A stretch of DNA of 64,000 bases, from contig JAAVVG010000025.1 of assembly GCA_012976225.1 (NCBI GenBank), positions 62,001-126,000 of the forward strand. Reading direction: 5' to 3'. This DNA comes from Golubevia sp. BC0850. Its lineage: Eukaryota > Basidiomycota > Exobasidiomycetes > Golubeviales > Golubeviaceae. The number at the start of each line of letters is the position of its first letter. Position 1 is the first letter of the stretch. The notes below the pieces were generated by a model. The model was not told where the DNA came from and made no database searches. It saw only the letters and a list, made by a program, of their open reading frames with translations. This document shows positions 1-9,983 of the stretch, piece by piece. The position numbers were made by a program, and so were the translations under genes.

Positions 1-456
1 AGAAGTGGTCCAACTACAGTTTTAGATCGTTCAATGATGGAACACAATCTATTAGCTGCTTCTAATATTTATAAAAACATTACTTTAAAAGGTTTAGGGA
101 TTCTTTTGGACTTGTCTAAAGGTGGTTCTGAAGCTTTAGCAAGAAGAATGATTAGTCAAGGTAGATTGAAAGCTGAAATCGATCAGGTTGATGAAGTGGT
201 GTCGTTTTTTGAGAACATTTCTTCTAATGAAATTGGTGGTCAAGATGCTTTGGCTATGGAGAAAGATGAAATCAACCAAGATGGTCCCAATGGTGAAATT
301 CCAGATGAAGAACTTCCAGATCCGGGTAGTGAGAATATCAAATTGTGGGATGAAAAAATCGCTAGAACTGCTCATAGATTGGAAGATGTTTGTCAGAGAT
401 TGACCAAGGAAGGTTTGTTACCTTTGGAAATGGGAGTTGATGTTGGAAATGCTTAA
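1..456 (+). CDS. CSN4: COP9 signalosome subunit 4 (CSN4), 3' end only
   Basis: The reading frame is open from base 1, so the window cuts this gene and only the last exon (about 151 residues) is present. The translated PCI/winged-helix end reads LDRSMMEHNLLAASNIY, then GLGILLDL and RRMISQGRLKAEIDQVD, which matches the C-terminal PCI region of CSN4 in order and spacing. CSN4 is a scaffold subunit of the COP9 signalosome, which removes Nedd8 from cullin-RING ubiquitin ligases in nucleus and cytoplasm. After the PCI motif there is an acidic insert and a C-terminal helix (about residues 115-145), as in other CSN4 proteins. The stop is TAA at 454-456. The related PCI subunit Rpn5 is the main alternative, but the EHNLL and IDQVD wording fits CSN4 better. 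Confidence 0.85.
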   Translation, partial: RSGPTTVLDRSMMEHNLLAASNIYKNITLKGLGILLDLSKGGSEALARRMISQGRLKAEIDQVDEVVSFFENISSNEIGGQDALAMEKDEINQDGPNGEIPDEELPDPGSENIKLWDEKIARTAHRLEDVCQRLTKEGLLPLEMGVDVGNA

Positions 457-849
457 AGTGGGGAGGTCTAGTAGGAAAAGACGGGGAAGTGGGGTAAAGG
501 AACTGAGAAGAATGAGAAAAAATGAGAAAGCAATTCAGTGATAAGAAAAATCAGACTCAAAAAGAATTGCAGTTCCAAAAGAAAAAGAAAACTGACAAAA
601 AGAAATCGTGTCCGCCTCTCTCTCAACTCATCATGTACAAAGATACACAAATATTCAGTCCCAAAACTACGCTTCTTTTTCTTGAATCTGAAAAGAACAA
701 AATCTGGTTTTCACGATAGAGGGGGAGGGATAGAATCAAAGAGTGAAGTGGGACTTGACTTTCAAAACGAAAGGGGGTGGAACATCAGGAGAAAATATGA
801 ATGATAAAGTCAAGACTTTGGTTTCACCACTTTGTTTCGGACGCAAGCT
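457..849. other. intergenic, no gene seen
   Basis: Purine-rich on the plus strand downstream of CSN4. The short open frames here are low-complexity Lys/Phe/Ser-rich shadows with no start context or motif. It probably holds the CSN4 3' UTR. Confidence 0.5.
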
Positions 850-1782
850 TCAGGAACATGTGGAAGAGAGACGAGTGAAGGAACATCCATTCGGAAGGCC
901 AAATCTGATAGAAACGAGAACTAGAAAGAAATACTGAAAATTGGAGGAGAGTCTTCGGGTGAAGGGGATGAGCTTTGGAGAGGTGAGTAGTAGACCCTTA
1001 AGGTCAACTCTTGATGTCATAATGTTCTCAGAATCCGAACCTAGCGATTGACTTCTTGGTCTGATTTCTGTTTCTCCAACTCCGATCAAATCGTCTTCCT
1101 CTTCATCATCATCTTCTTCGTCGATCATCTCGTCATCTCCTTCTTTTTCTGCCTCGTCGTCTTGAGAATCCATCCCTAAATCCAACTCTTCACAATCACA
1201 ATCACCAGAGTGATCCTCTCCATTCATTTCCTTCTCCATCTTCTCTTCCATAGCTTGTAATCTGTCGAAATAAGGATCATCATCTGGAAGTAGAAATTCT
1301 TTTAACGATTCGACAGCTTCCAAATTTTCCTCCTCGGAAGAGTTGACCGCTGGCTCCTCCTTTCCATCATCTGAATGAGCTAATTCTTTTTCAGAATGAG
1401 GATCCTCGTGATTTTGATACCAGTGTCTTTGGGAGATGATTGATTTTATCACTTGAGATCAGAAGAAGAGAACTAGAAGCTGCTGCGTGATCTGGGAGAG
1501 ATTGAACTGCTGAAGATCTTCCGTCTTGACTTGCTTGCGTTTCGCTTTCACTCTCTCACTCCATTTAAATGGATTCTTCTTGACCTGAAACTGAAGTTGA
1601 TCTGCTTTCAGAATCGATCTCTTGAATTCACATTTCATGGAATCGTCATTTTGATCTTTATCTGAGGTTTCCGCTTCGCTTGAGGATTCGCCGTCACTCT
1701 TGATGAACTCCAGGAGTGAATCGTTGTCGTTCATCTCATCATCCTCGTCATTATCATGTCTCTTGTCACTTTCGTTACTCAT
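850..1782 (-). pseudogene. acidic protein remnant, in-frame TGA
   Basis: Two minus-strand open stretches (1459-1782 and 850-1452) lie in the same frame and are separated by one TGA near 1459. Both halves are strongly acidic and Ser-rich (for example DNDEDDEMNDND and DEEDDDEEEDD), which suggests that they once formed one reading frame. No GTGAGT/GTAAGT donor with a good acceptor spans the TGA, so an intron is not supported. Acidic tails of this kind are common at the C-termini of fungal chromatin and ubiquitin-ligase proteins, and the Cys-containing exon at 1918-2006 just upstream could belong to the same gene. I do not recognise the family. A sequencing error at the TGA would make it an ordinary CDS. 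Confidence 0.35.
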
Positions 1783-1917
1783 AGAACTTAAAGTTCGAAG
1801 AAGAAGTCATCCTCCTCGAGTCTTTGGTCTTCCTTGTGGCAGCTGGAATCGAACCAAGGGGAGAGGAGAAGAAATCAGTGTCAGAAGTGCTGCTCGCTTG
1901 AAATATTTAGACGACTC

Positions 1918-2398
1918 TTATTTTGGGCAAACAAATCGAGGCTCCAGCTCCCAGGAGCAGATGCTGCACCTCCAGGTCTCATCGTCAAAGTGCCAGACGG
2001 GGGCGGCTGTGGTACAGAGAGAATTCTAAGAGTCAGGCGGCTGATCAAATTTGACTTTCCCTAGCTACAAGAAATCAATCCCACTCATGAAACCCTTCTC
2101 GGCTTTCAAACATTGCGTTCTGGCTTCACTCACTCAAGGCCTCCTCATTCTCCTGCTCGGACAACCCACCTCCACCTTCTTGAAGCAGATGATTGGCATC
2201 TTCGTCTGACTTTTCGCCATCGAATCTGTCGAGAACATTTCGAGAGGTTTGATTGATGGCTTGCCATGTCTTCTTCATCTCTGCCATTTCAGCATCCTTT
2301 TTCCTGATTTCGAGATCTTTCTGTGATTCTCTCTTTCGGGAGGCAGCTAGAAGACCTCTAATTTTTTTTTTTTCTACTGTTGATTGATGAGTGCTCAT
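1918..2398 (-). CDS. hypothetical protein with coiled coil and Cys pair motif
   Basis: Proposed exons on the minus strand are 2398-2134 and 2006-1918, joined by a GTGAGT...CACAG intron that keeps the frame (phase 1). Exon 1 encodes a charged helical segment (LAASRKRESQKDLEIRKKD, about residues 14-60), probably a coiled coil. Exon 2 gives WHFDDETWRCSICSWELEP followed by RFVCPK and a stop. The Trp-x-Cys-x2-Cys-Trp-Glu pattern recalls the C-terminal Cys motif of fungal RING-type E3 ligases such as Psh1 relatives, but no RING domain is visible, so that link is inference. The product would be about 117 residues, which is short; the gene may be truncated and may originally have run on into the acidic frame at 850-1782. 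An ATG at 2500 in the same frame is also possible. Confidence 0.35.
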
Positions 2399-2500
2399 GT
2401 TATGGAAGTAAAAGTTGACAGATTTCGGAGTGTTGTTGTGCGGTAGGACGAAGATCGATGATATAGAGAAAGCGAGAAAGTTGTTGGCCCCATTCGACAT

Positions 2501-3122
2501 CGACTGGCATGCGGTACCATGCGGAATGACTTCTCAATCAAGTTCAACTCGAAAGTTGATTTCGATCTCAGTATGACCGATCTCAGTATGACCCTTAAAA
2601 ATTAACTTTTGGATGGACTACTTCTTCCTCGAAAGAGTATTAGAGCTAGACTCTTTGCACAGTCCAACTCCCGTCCTCTTCTTTCAAATTATAGACTACT
2701 GATGAAATTCAGATCTTTGTAAACATTGAAATCTCGTGTTCGACTTTTGTGCCGCTCAGCTCACGATGAAAGAGATGGGGTTCCCGTTGGACCTTGGCGA
2801 CCCTTCCTCCTTTCTCCTTCTTCTCTTCCCCCCCCCTTTTTTTTTTTTTTTTTTTTTTGCTAACCCTACATAACATGGCCACTAGAGCTTGATAAGTTTC
2901 TCTAGACTCTACTGTGAGCTGTTTAGATACTATCTTTATGTCTCCCTCTTTTTGCCACCTGCTCGTCGAACGTCCGCTGCCTGGGGGAGGGGGGGCTCGG
3001 AACGACCTTCCCAGAGCTCGAACCCATTCTTCACTCGAATTAAGTGAGAAGAACTCTTGAACTTTCAAAATTAAGGAGTGCTTAAATAAGAGGATGCGGA
3101 TCGTACTTCAGCGCCATGGATC
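2501..3122. other. intergenic with long poly-T run
   Basis: No credible gene. It contains a C-run/T-run (about 2829-2858) and CT-rich stretches. The region upstream of 3123 is the promoter of the secreted-protein gene. Confidence 0.5.
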
Positions 3123-3130
3123 TATAAAAG
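3123..3130 (+). promoter_or_regulatory. TATA box of the secreted Cys protein gene
   Basis: TATAAAAG lies 75 bases upstream of the ATG at 3205 and is followed by a CT-rich leader, the typical arrangement for a strongly transcribed fungal gene. Confidence 0.6.
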
Positions 3131-3204
3131 TCCTTCCTTCTTTGAATTTCTTCCCCCTCACCTCATCCTCCTGCTCCTTCTCCCTTCTTGAGTCTTCTTT
3201 CAAG

Positions 3205-3937
3205 ATGCTGTTGTCCACTTCTAAGCTCGTCTTCGCTCTGGGACTTCCATCTCTAGTCTTCTCTCAAGCCGCTCGTCCACGTTCAACTCCTCTTCCATCA
3301 ACCACCATCTGCGAACGCTCTCCAGTTGACACTCTTTGCTCACCATCAAAGAGCAAAGACTTCGTTCAATACTTCGATTTGACTTTCAGAGGTAGAAACC
3401 CAGAAGTAGATGGATCTGTCACTGAGTACGTTCAGGTCGATCTCCTCAGTCAAGATTACAAACACAAGTACGAATTTGGAAAATTTGCAACCAAAGATGA
3501 ACTTCTCCCAGAAGTGATCAGAGGTTGGAACATTGGAACGCCATGTGCTCTGAATGGGACCTACGTCATTCAGGTAAGTAGAACTTTTTCGGTCCAATAA
3601 CTCTCTACCGAAAGAGTCGCTGGAGGAGAAAGATCTACCTCGATGTTCTTCAGAGATCTCTTTCCGACTGTTAACCTTTGATTTTGATTCACTTTGAATC
3701 TGCTACCATCGATCAGGCCATGGACGTCTACGTTGAGAAATCAGGTGCCAGAAACCAGAATGTTACCGAATGGGTAAGTCGACGCTTCTGAATTGAGATC
3801 CACCTCGAATTCACTAGATACACACCCCTGGATCTTCCAAACATTTTGACTGAGACTCCACTTTCTTCTCTTACACCCCATATTCCGTTCAGGGTCCTTT
3901 CGAGCTTGTCACCGGAGACTGCACTACCACTTTCTAG
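3205..3937 (+). CDS. small secreted cysteine-containing protein
   Basis: Exons are 3205-3573, 3717-3773 and 3893-3937; both introns are GTAAGT...CAG in phase 0. The product is 156 residues. The N-terminus MLLSTSKLVFALGLPSLVF is a clear signal peptide with cleavage predicted near residues 20-23. The mature part has four cysteines (ICERS, DTLCS, TPCAL, GDCTT), enough for two disulfide bonds, and two N-glycosylation sequons (LNGT, QNVT). I do not recognise the family; it looks like a beta-rich secreted or cell-wall protein of the kind often listed as an effector candidate in basidiomycetes. The ATG at 3205 was chosen over the upstream in-frame ATG at 3094 because it begins the signal peptide and lies downstream of the TATA box. 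Function is unknown. Confidence 0.75.
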
Positions 3938-4107
3938 ACCCTCAGCTTTGACGGACTTTGAAGACACGCCCTGTTGCTAATTTATCTGATTTTCTGAAAT
4001 CTGAGAGTATGTCCGACCTAATGTAAGTGGTCGCAATCGACCAGCCTCGCCATATTCAGCTAGTGAGGTCGAAAGAGAGCGTCTCGAATTGCGTCAGACT
4101 TTTGAGT

Positions 4108-4390
4108 CTAACCAAGCAGGGTGGTAGACGGATATCTATTGCCTTTAAAGTTCGTCTTGAGAATTCCAGTAGAACAAAGATCCGTTTTGAGAGTGTGCTT
4201 TGGAGTCGGATCAATTGGTAGATCGATGTGTCTCTGAACAGATGGATTGGTAGAGGGTACTTCCTCCCAAACTTTGCTGACGCTCATCATTTGACCTAGT
4301 TGGGTAGTAGATGGGTATTTGAAGGTTGAGGAGAAGGATTCTGAAGGTAGCTTCTCCATCTTGGAAGTAGCTCCAGCGGAAGCAAAATTG
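4108..4390 (-). pseudogene. F-box gene relic (L1)
   Basis: The minus strand encodes EKLPSESFSSTFKYPSTTQL followed by GQMMSVSKVWEEV, an F-box core (Leu-Pro start, hydrophobic helix, Val-x-x-x-Trp end). It closely resembles the F-box at about 41,320 (FSTFEYLSTIEMGQMLSICK). No leucine-rich continuation of useful length follows on either side in any frame, so this is a fragment. F-box proteins recruit substrates to SCF ubiquitin ligases. It lies next to secreted-family copy A, mirroring the arrangement at 41-45 kb. Confidence 0.55.
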
Positions 4391-4499
4391 AGGTAGGCTG
4401 GGAATTCGGATGTCAGCAGATCTGTAAGCCAGGAAGGAACGAAAACGCAACAAATGCTGTGTTGCCAAGATCTTCAGAGGTGCTGATCTACTCACCTAA

Positions 4500-5790
4500 C
4501 TCGGCGGAGATCGTGGAGAAGAGCTATGTAGGAGAACGGAGAGAAGAGAGTCGCTCGGAACTCGTATCCTTCGAAGCGTTCGACTTTGAAAAGCTGCTAA
4601 TTGGTCTGATAGTCAGTCCATAGGGCTGTTTTCCGATGTTGCTTAAGGAAAGAGAGGGAATGCCAATTAGGTTGAAGAGTAGGAAAGGAAGAGGCAAAGA
4701 CTCGACTCCCTTATGCTGGCAGCTTCTGGAGCTGCTCGGATAAAGTTAGATGTCTGATGAGACTGGCTTGTTCTTTGATCGATACTCAAAGTGATTTGAA
4801 AAGAAATTGAGTAAAGAGGATTCGATGATGTATTGTCAAGACGAGCGACTTTAAGAGGACGAGTGACCATTTCTGCTTCCAAGTGCAACACATGCATGAA
4901 TCACCTCAGACGATACCAGTCAGGCAGTCACCCTCCACTATCTTTTATTTCAGACCTGAAATACTATCCGATTCAATCAACCATAGAGCTCGAATCAAAA
5001 CCGTGGCTAAGCTAGCTAGCTTCTGTCTCCGGCCTGGGCTTCCTCAATCTTCATCTTATCTAGGCCGAGGAAGGGTCCTATTGAATCGACCAGATGGTTT
5101 TAAAACAGGCTTTCCATACTTCCAGAGAATTCTGAGAGAGGGAGATAGAGCGGAAAAGAAAGAGGCAGCAGCAAGGGGAAGGTGAGATCTGAGACTTGAG
5201 AGGCATGCTGCTTCCCTCCCATCGTCGGTCAGCGGAGGCTTACTGTGAGTACACAGTCCGCCGTAATCCCTCATAGTATATGCGAATCTCGAATCAGAAG
5301 AAGGAGGGAACCGATCAAAGAGCAAAGTGGCTAGGGAGTGGAGGAGGAGTCAGAACTTCACTGGCTCGCCTTTGCGGACCAAGGTGGAATCGTGGGAGAT
5401 TCATTCTCATCGATCTCATCATAGAAGTGAGCTGGGAATGACCCTCAGAAACGCAGTCGAGTTTGCCAATAAGAGCATAAGACGTTGATAAGAAGACCAG
5501 GGCCTTTCTGTTCCCATGCCTCTCCCTGCCTCAGTTGAACAGCAGAAGGTTCATCAACTGTCAGTTTGAGTTCAAACCTCTTTGTAGAATGCAAAGACCA
5601 GTCTCGCTAATCTTCCAGCGCAGATCTCGGAGACGGATCTTGATGATATATCCGCCTTCAGCTTCAGCGCTTCACTTCAACTAGTGACTCTACCAGTTTC
5701 GTAGCCTCTCTTCCTCAAAAATAGCGACAGGCTCTACTTCAAGTAATCAAGACTTTGATTACGAGGACGGCGTCTCGAAACTCATAAGTG
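4500..5790. other. intergenic, no gene seen
   Basis: No frame here carries a recognisable domain or a convincing start, and none has the splice pattern of the neighbouring genes. It may contain more decayed F-box sequence, but I cannot show it. Confidence 0.4.
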
Positions 5791-5860
5791 ATTCACACCT
5801 GCCATCTCCAAAAAGTTAGTTCATTCTCTCCGTCTTCTCTCATGCTGGAGAATTGGAGAT
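5791..5860 (+). promoter_or_regulatory. conserved upstream block of secreted family, copy A
   Basis: The block starts ATTCACACCTGCCATCTCC and contains TCTCATGCTGGAGA. Nearly the same words occur in the same order at 43,244-43,300 upstream of copy B. It lies about 225-290 bases before the copy A ATG, outside any coding frame, so it is either a shared promoter element or recent duplication residue. Confidence 0.55.
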
Positions 5861-5905
5861 CTTAACCCGTTGAATTGCCCGAAGCCTTCACCGCTTCACC
5901 TGTAG

Positions 5906-6020
5906 TATAAAAGAGAGTGTTGTAAGTGCTCTATGGTTCGAATTTCCTCCAACCCAATTTTCAACTTCAAAATCTTCCCAAGTGGTTAAGCTGGTCTTTA
6001 CCTCTTCTTTTCTTCTTTCT
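5906..6020 (+). promoter_or_regulatory. TATA box and conserved 5' leader, copy A
   Basis: TATAAAAG at 5906-5913 is followed by a leader (about 5951-6020) containing CAATTTTCAACTTCAAAAT and AGCTGGTCTTTACCTCTTCT. The same leader recurs before copy B (43,391-43,460) and copy C (44,889-44,960). Confidence 0.6.
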
Positions 6021-6081
6021 CATCTCTCTCTCATTTCTTCTTCAACCTTTAATCTTCTTCAATCTTGCAAGTTTGCTCTAG

Positions 6082-6603
6082 ATGCAATTCATCAAGATCT
6101 CGTTACCACTACTTGCGTGTGTCGCAACTCTTTCCACTGCCAGGCCCATCGATCTTCAAGGAGACCAGTCTCAAGTAAGTTTGTTGCGTGACGCTCAACT
6201 ACTTTCATGCTTCATGACTCACTTTCTCCCATTCTTCTCCTTTTTTGTTTCCTCTGTCAAAGTTGACAATTTTCGAAACTAGAGATCTCTCTTTCAATCT
6301 CAAGAGAAGCGACATGGCCGGCGCCATCTTTCCTGCAGCTTTCCTCGCGGCTACAACGGCTGGTCTTGGAGGATTTGGGATCTTTAAAGGTATTCAAAGT
6401 CTTGTAAACAAAGAAAGTGAGCATTTGTCCAGTCTGTCCCTTTTGAGCCTCTGAGTAACTCGGATCTCTCTTCCTATCACTCCTTTCCTATGGCACAAGA
6501 CTTCTTACTTTCCAATGAAGGAGAAGCTTTCGTTTCCAAGCTGGCTGGTTCGGAGAAGAGAGAAGAAGGAGCTGAAGAACTGTTGAAATTGTTAGGGTTT
6601 TAA
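6082..6603 (+). CDS. Kex2-site secreted precursor, copy A
   Basis: Exons are 6082-6174, 6263-6416 and 6500-6603; the product is 116 residues. A signal peptide (MQFIKISLPLLACVATLSTA) is followed by PIDLQG, a Lys-Arg site (SFNLKR), a glycine-rich hydrophobic segment (AAFLAATTAGLGGFGIFKG), then GEAFVSKLAG, a second Lys-Arg site (GSEKR) and the 13-residue C-terminal peptide EEGAEELLKLLGF. At the acceptor of intron 2, copy B has CCTGTAG, whereas copy A has CCTATGG; the next AG six bases downstream keeps the frame and costs two residues, and I used that one. Lys-Arg sites are classic Kex2 (furin-like) targets in the Golgi, so peptides are probably released. The role is unknown. Paralogues are at 43.5 and 45.0 kb. 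Confidence 0.7.
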
Positions 6604-7425
6604 TTGAGGTAAGTCTCATTTCTCTCCAAATCGGTCATCTCAATCAGGAATGGATCGATTGCTCATCTCTGATCAATTCTTCGCAGGCATAATCAACTGT
6701 GAGCTCATTTAAATCACTCAGAGTTCCTTCTGTTGACCAGAAAGTTGTGATCTTGAACCATGAGTGAAAGATGGTAGCAAGAAGGACAAGCTTGTAGTCG
6801 ATCATCCTGTCAACCCCTGTTTTGCTACTATCTCGTATCTTGATTTAATCCTACAACACGTCTTTATCAACTTGGCTTGTGGCTTTGGATTGAATTTCTA
6901 TCTAGTAGCAGGCTGGCGGCACGCGTCTCGGGAACGATGGAGCTTTTGTTCACTCTGGTCTCTCCCAAAGAATCTTGCAAAAGTGAAACCGATAGTGTTT
7001 GTGAAACGGTGGGTTCAAGCTGATGTACGTTGAGTGGGTTGAACCTTGAGATTTGTAAACGGTGATGGTCGGAGGGAAGAAGGAACGGTGGAGAGTGATT
7101 CAATCTGGGAACACCTTTCTCAAACAATCCATGTTTCATTCAAATCCTTGATCTAGAAAGTGGGATGAGTCTGTCGAGTGTTATATGACAGTGAGGATTT
7201 GAACTTTGAAGGTCCTGTGAATAAGGCCCGAAACTTCCTTTCGGCTTTATCTTTTTCTCGAGTCTTCGACTCTTCCAACTTTTTCCTTCTTTCTTTCCTA
7301 TTTCTCACCTTAATTCACCTTTTCATTCATTCTCTTACCTTTTAGTTATCAATCTTTGACTCGCTTCCAATTACAGCAATCTCTGCATCTGTTACTTGTT
7401 AGCTAATCCAATCAAACATTATAGG
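6604..7425. other. intergenic with duplicated 3' flank
   Basis: About 130 bases after the copy A stop there is GACCAGAAAGTTGTGATCTTG (start near 6736), which also follows copies B (44,390) and C (45,707), showing that the duplication included 3' flank. The rest is CT-rich upstream DNA of the SSU1-like gene. Confidence 0.55.
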
Positions 7426-9526
7426 ATGTCGTCTGCATCTCCCCTGTCATCACCTCTAACTTCAACTCCAGAGCAATCTTCAGATGCATTACATCAACTA
7501 CATCGAGCAATCTCTGGTGCTTCTTACCAAGAATCAAAACATCTTCATCCAGCTAAAAGGGTCTCAATCTCTTCAAACAATGATCAATCCAGACGGAAAG
7601 CTGTCGGTTCTAACACCTCGACTATCGGATCGAGGCACGATGATAAGGAAACTCAATCTGCTCCCGAGAGGTTACAGAGTGGGAGTCAGAGCCAGAAAGG
7701 TGGTGAAGAGAAAGCTGCAAACGGAGACGAGGGATCGAAACCTCCACAGATACCTAGACCTAGGAAAGGTTCCAATCTGAGAGAAAGAGTTCTACATATG
7801 ACCCCTTCTTGGTTCACTGTTACTATGGGTGAGTAGGATTCTGCGTTTTTTGCTGACGTTTTGAGTCTGTCTTCTGTCAAATCTGTGCTTCGAGAGTCAG
7901 GTCTCAGGCTCTGTACTCTCTCCTCTCTTCCTCTCTTGACCATCTAATTAATTTTCAGCTCTAAAGTAGTCCATGGCAGATACCGAACTCACACTCCACC
8001 CCGTCTCTTTCCCTCCCAGGTACTGGTGTGATCTCAACTTTGATCCACCTCATTCCATTCGATTCACTCCAACCCGTTCTAAGATGGTTCTCTTTAGTAT
8101 GGCTGCTTCTAGATTCAGCAATTTTCATCATCTTCACTCTAGCTTTCTTGGCTAGGTACATTCTCTACCCAGAAGTTCTACCTCTGACTTACAAACATCC
8201 TCAAAAATCCATGTTCTTGGTGAGTAGAACAGCTCTTCAAAAGAGATCCTCTCTTTCTCTTGTTTCCCCTCCTCAAGATAACAGCAAAACCCCCCCCCCC
8301 CAAAAACTCGGGACAAGACAAAGGAGAAAAAAGAGAAGCTTGAGCCTTCCACCTGACCTCTCTCCCATTCTTTCTCCTCTCCAGGGGACTTTCCCAATGG
8401 CCCTAACAACAATCTCAGGTTCCATAGCCTTACTCTCAACATCTTCCTTCAACCTCCCACACGGCTGGTTAATCTTCGCCTCGGTCCTCTGGTGGATCTC
8501 CGGTCTAATCGGAATTCTAACTTCAGTTCTCGTCCCATTCTCAATGATGAGCTACCAAACCCATCATTTGAGTGGAACCACGGCTGCTCTACTACTCCCA
8601 ATCGTTCCACCAATCACAACCGCAGCAGTAGGAGGAACTCTCTCCCTCTTGTTCTCAACATCCAATTCAGATTACGCCTTCACAATTCTAATTTTCTCCT
8701 ACTGCGTTTTAGGAGTAGGTTTACCAATCGCTCTGATGATCTTGGTTCTATACTTTCAACGTCTTCTGCTCTTTAGAGCACCTCCTAGAGATATCATTCT
8801 TTCAGTTTTCTTGGCTCTTGGACCTCTAGGACAAGGTGGCGAGGCTTTGATAAGATTAGGACAAGGAGCTTTTAGGTTGATGCCTATCGTTTACCCAAGT
8901 GGTATTGGAAGTGGAGTTGGAAATGGAATTGTAACTGAAGGTTTGACTATTGGAAAAATTGATCCTGAATGTTTTGGTTATGCGATTTATGGAAGTAGTT
9001 TGATTTCTGGATTGTTGCTTTGGGGATTTGGTGCTTGGTGGGCTGTGGTTGGACTTATGACTGTTATAAGAGAGAGAAGGGCTAACAGATTACCTTTCAA
9101 TATGGGAGTGAGTATCTTGGATTGAGGTGTCGACTCATCCAGCTCATCGATCTCTTAACGATCTTTCCCTCGTTTCTCCCCATTCTCCAGCACTGGGCCG
9201 CATCCTTCCCAGTAGCTTCATTCTCCATCTTAACAGCTCGTATAGCTACAGTTTTAGATTCTTTGACTTTCAAAATCCTCTACGTAGGTCTGGTACTCAT
9301 CAACATTGGATTCTGGGCGTTCTGCTTCGGTCCAACTGTCAAAGGTTTCTTGACTGGGGAGCTTATGCTAGCTCCTTGTATTGCGGATCTGCCTCTAGAC
9401 TTGAGGGAAGGTAGAGGAAGACCAAAAGAGAATGGGAAGGAAGCAAGGGAAGATGGGATAGTAGAGGAAGGAGAGGCGGGGGAATGGAATGGACAGAGGG
9501 AACGAAATCTTTCCCAGAAGCCATAA
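7426..9526 (+). CDS. SSU1: Ssu1-like sulfite efflux / TehA-Mae1 family transporter
   Basis: Exons are 7426-7828, 8020-8219, 8385-9107 and 9191-9526; the product is 553 residues. After a disordered N-terminus (about 120 residues) comes MTPSWFTVTMGTGVISTLIH, the first membrane helix of the SLAC1/TehA/Mae1 family, then about ten membrane segments in total, including GWLIFASVLWWISGLIG, LPIALMILVLYF and the late GFGAWWAVVGLM. Ssu1 members export sulfite across the plasma membrane; Mae1 members move C4-dicarboxylates. Long loops and a glycine-rich segment with PSGIGSG fit the Ssu1 branch. Introns have GTGAGT donors. The C-terminal 40 residues are Glu/Arg-rich and probably cytosolic. The family call is firm; the sulfite substrate is inferred. 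Confidence 0.85.
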
Positions 9527-9983
9527 ATCCATGTTGCTAGGCAGTCAGTTTCAATTTGTACTTTTAGAGGTTCGCGTTAATATATTACTGGCTTTTGAAT
9601 TACACGCTATGAGCTGACTGCGTCGCTTAGAGATCCTCTGCTTTTCAAATGTCGATTCTTGAACAAGGGGTAGCTTCAGAAAACAAACAAGTTCTTCGCA
9701 TAAATAAAAGAAGATGATGATGCGGAATCGACACGGCGATTACAATTTCCTCATTTTGAGACAGCTCTGAAAGAAAGTGTTCAGAGGGAATGTTATGTCC
9801 GATACGACGTAACTGCTGCAAGACAAAAATGGACCAGAGATCCGGTGTTCTCAACAATCGGCTAGGATCCGGAAAGAAGAGCCCGTGATCTTGCGATCCA
9901 GAAAGAGGAGATAGAGGTGCTCGGAACATCAGCGTTCGCGTTTGATTGTCTCGAGTCCTGTACTCTAACGCAACATTGAGCAC
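9527..9983. other. intergenic / possible extra exon of L2
   Basis: It lies between the SSU1-like gene and the convergent L2 locus. A minus-strand GTGAGT donor at 9987-9982 suggests that L2 may have a further short exon here, but no frame stands out. Confidence 0.35.

Noticed and set aside
1846-1856. Minus-strand tRNA-like B box GGTTCGATTCC
   Set aside because: No matching acceptor stem, D arm or anticodon arm could be built around it; the T stem pairs poorly.
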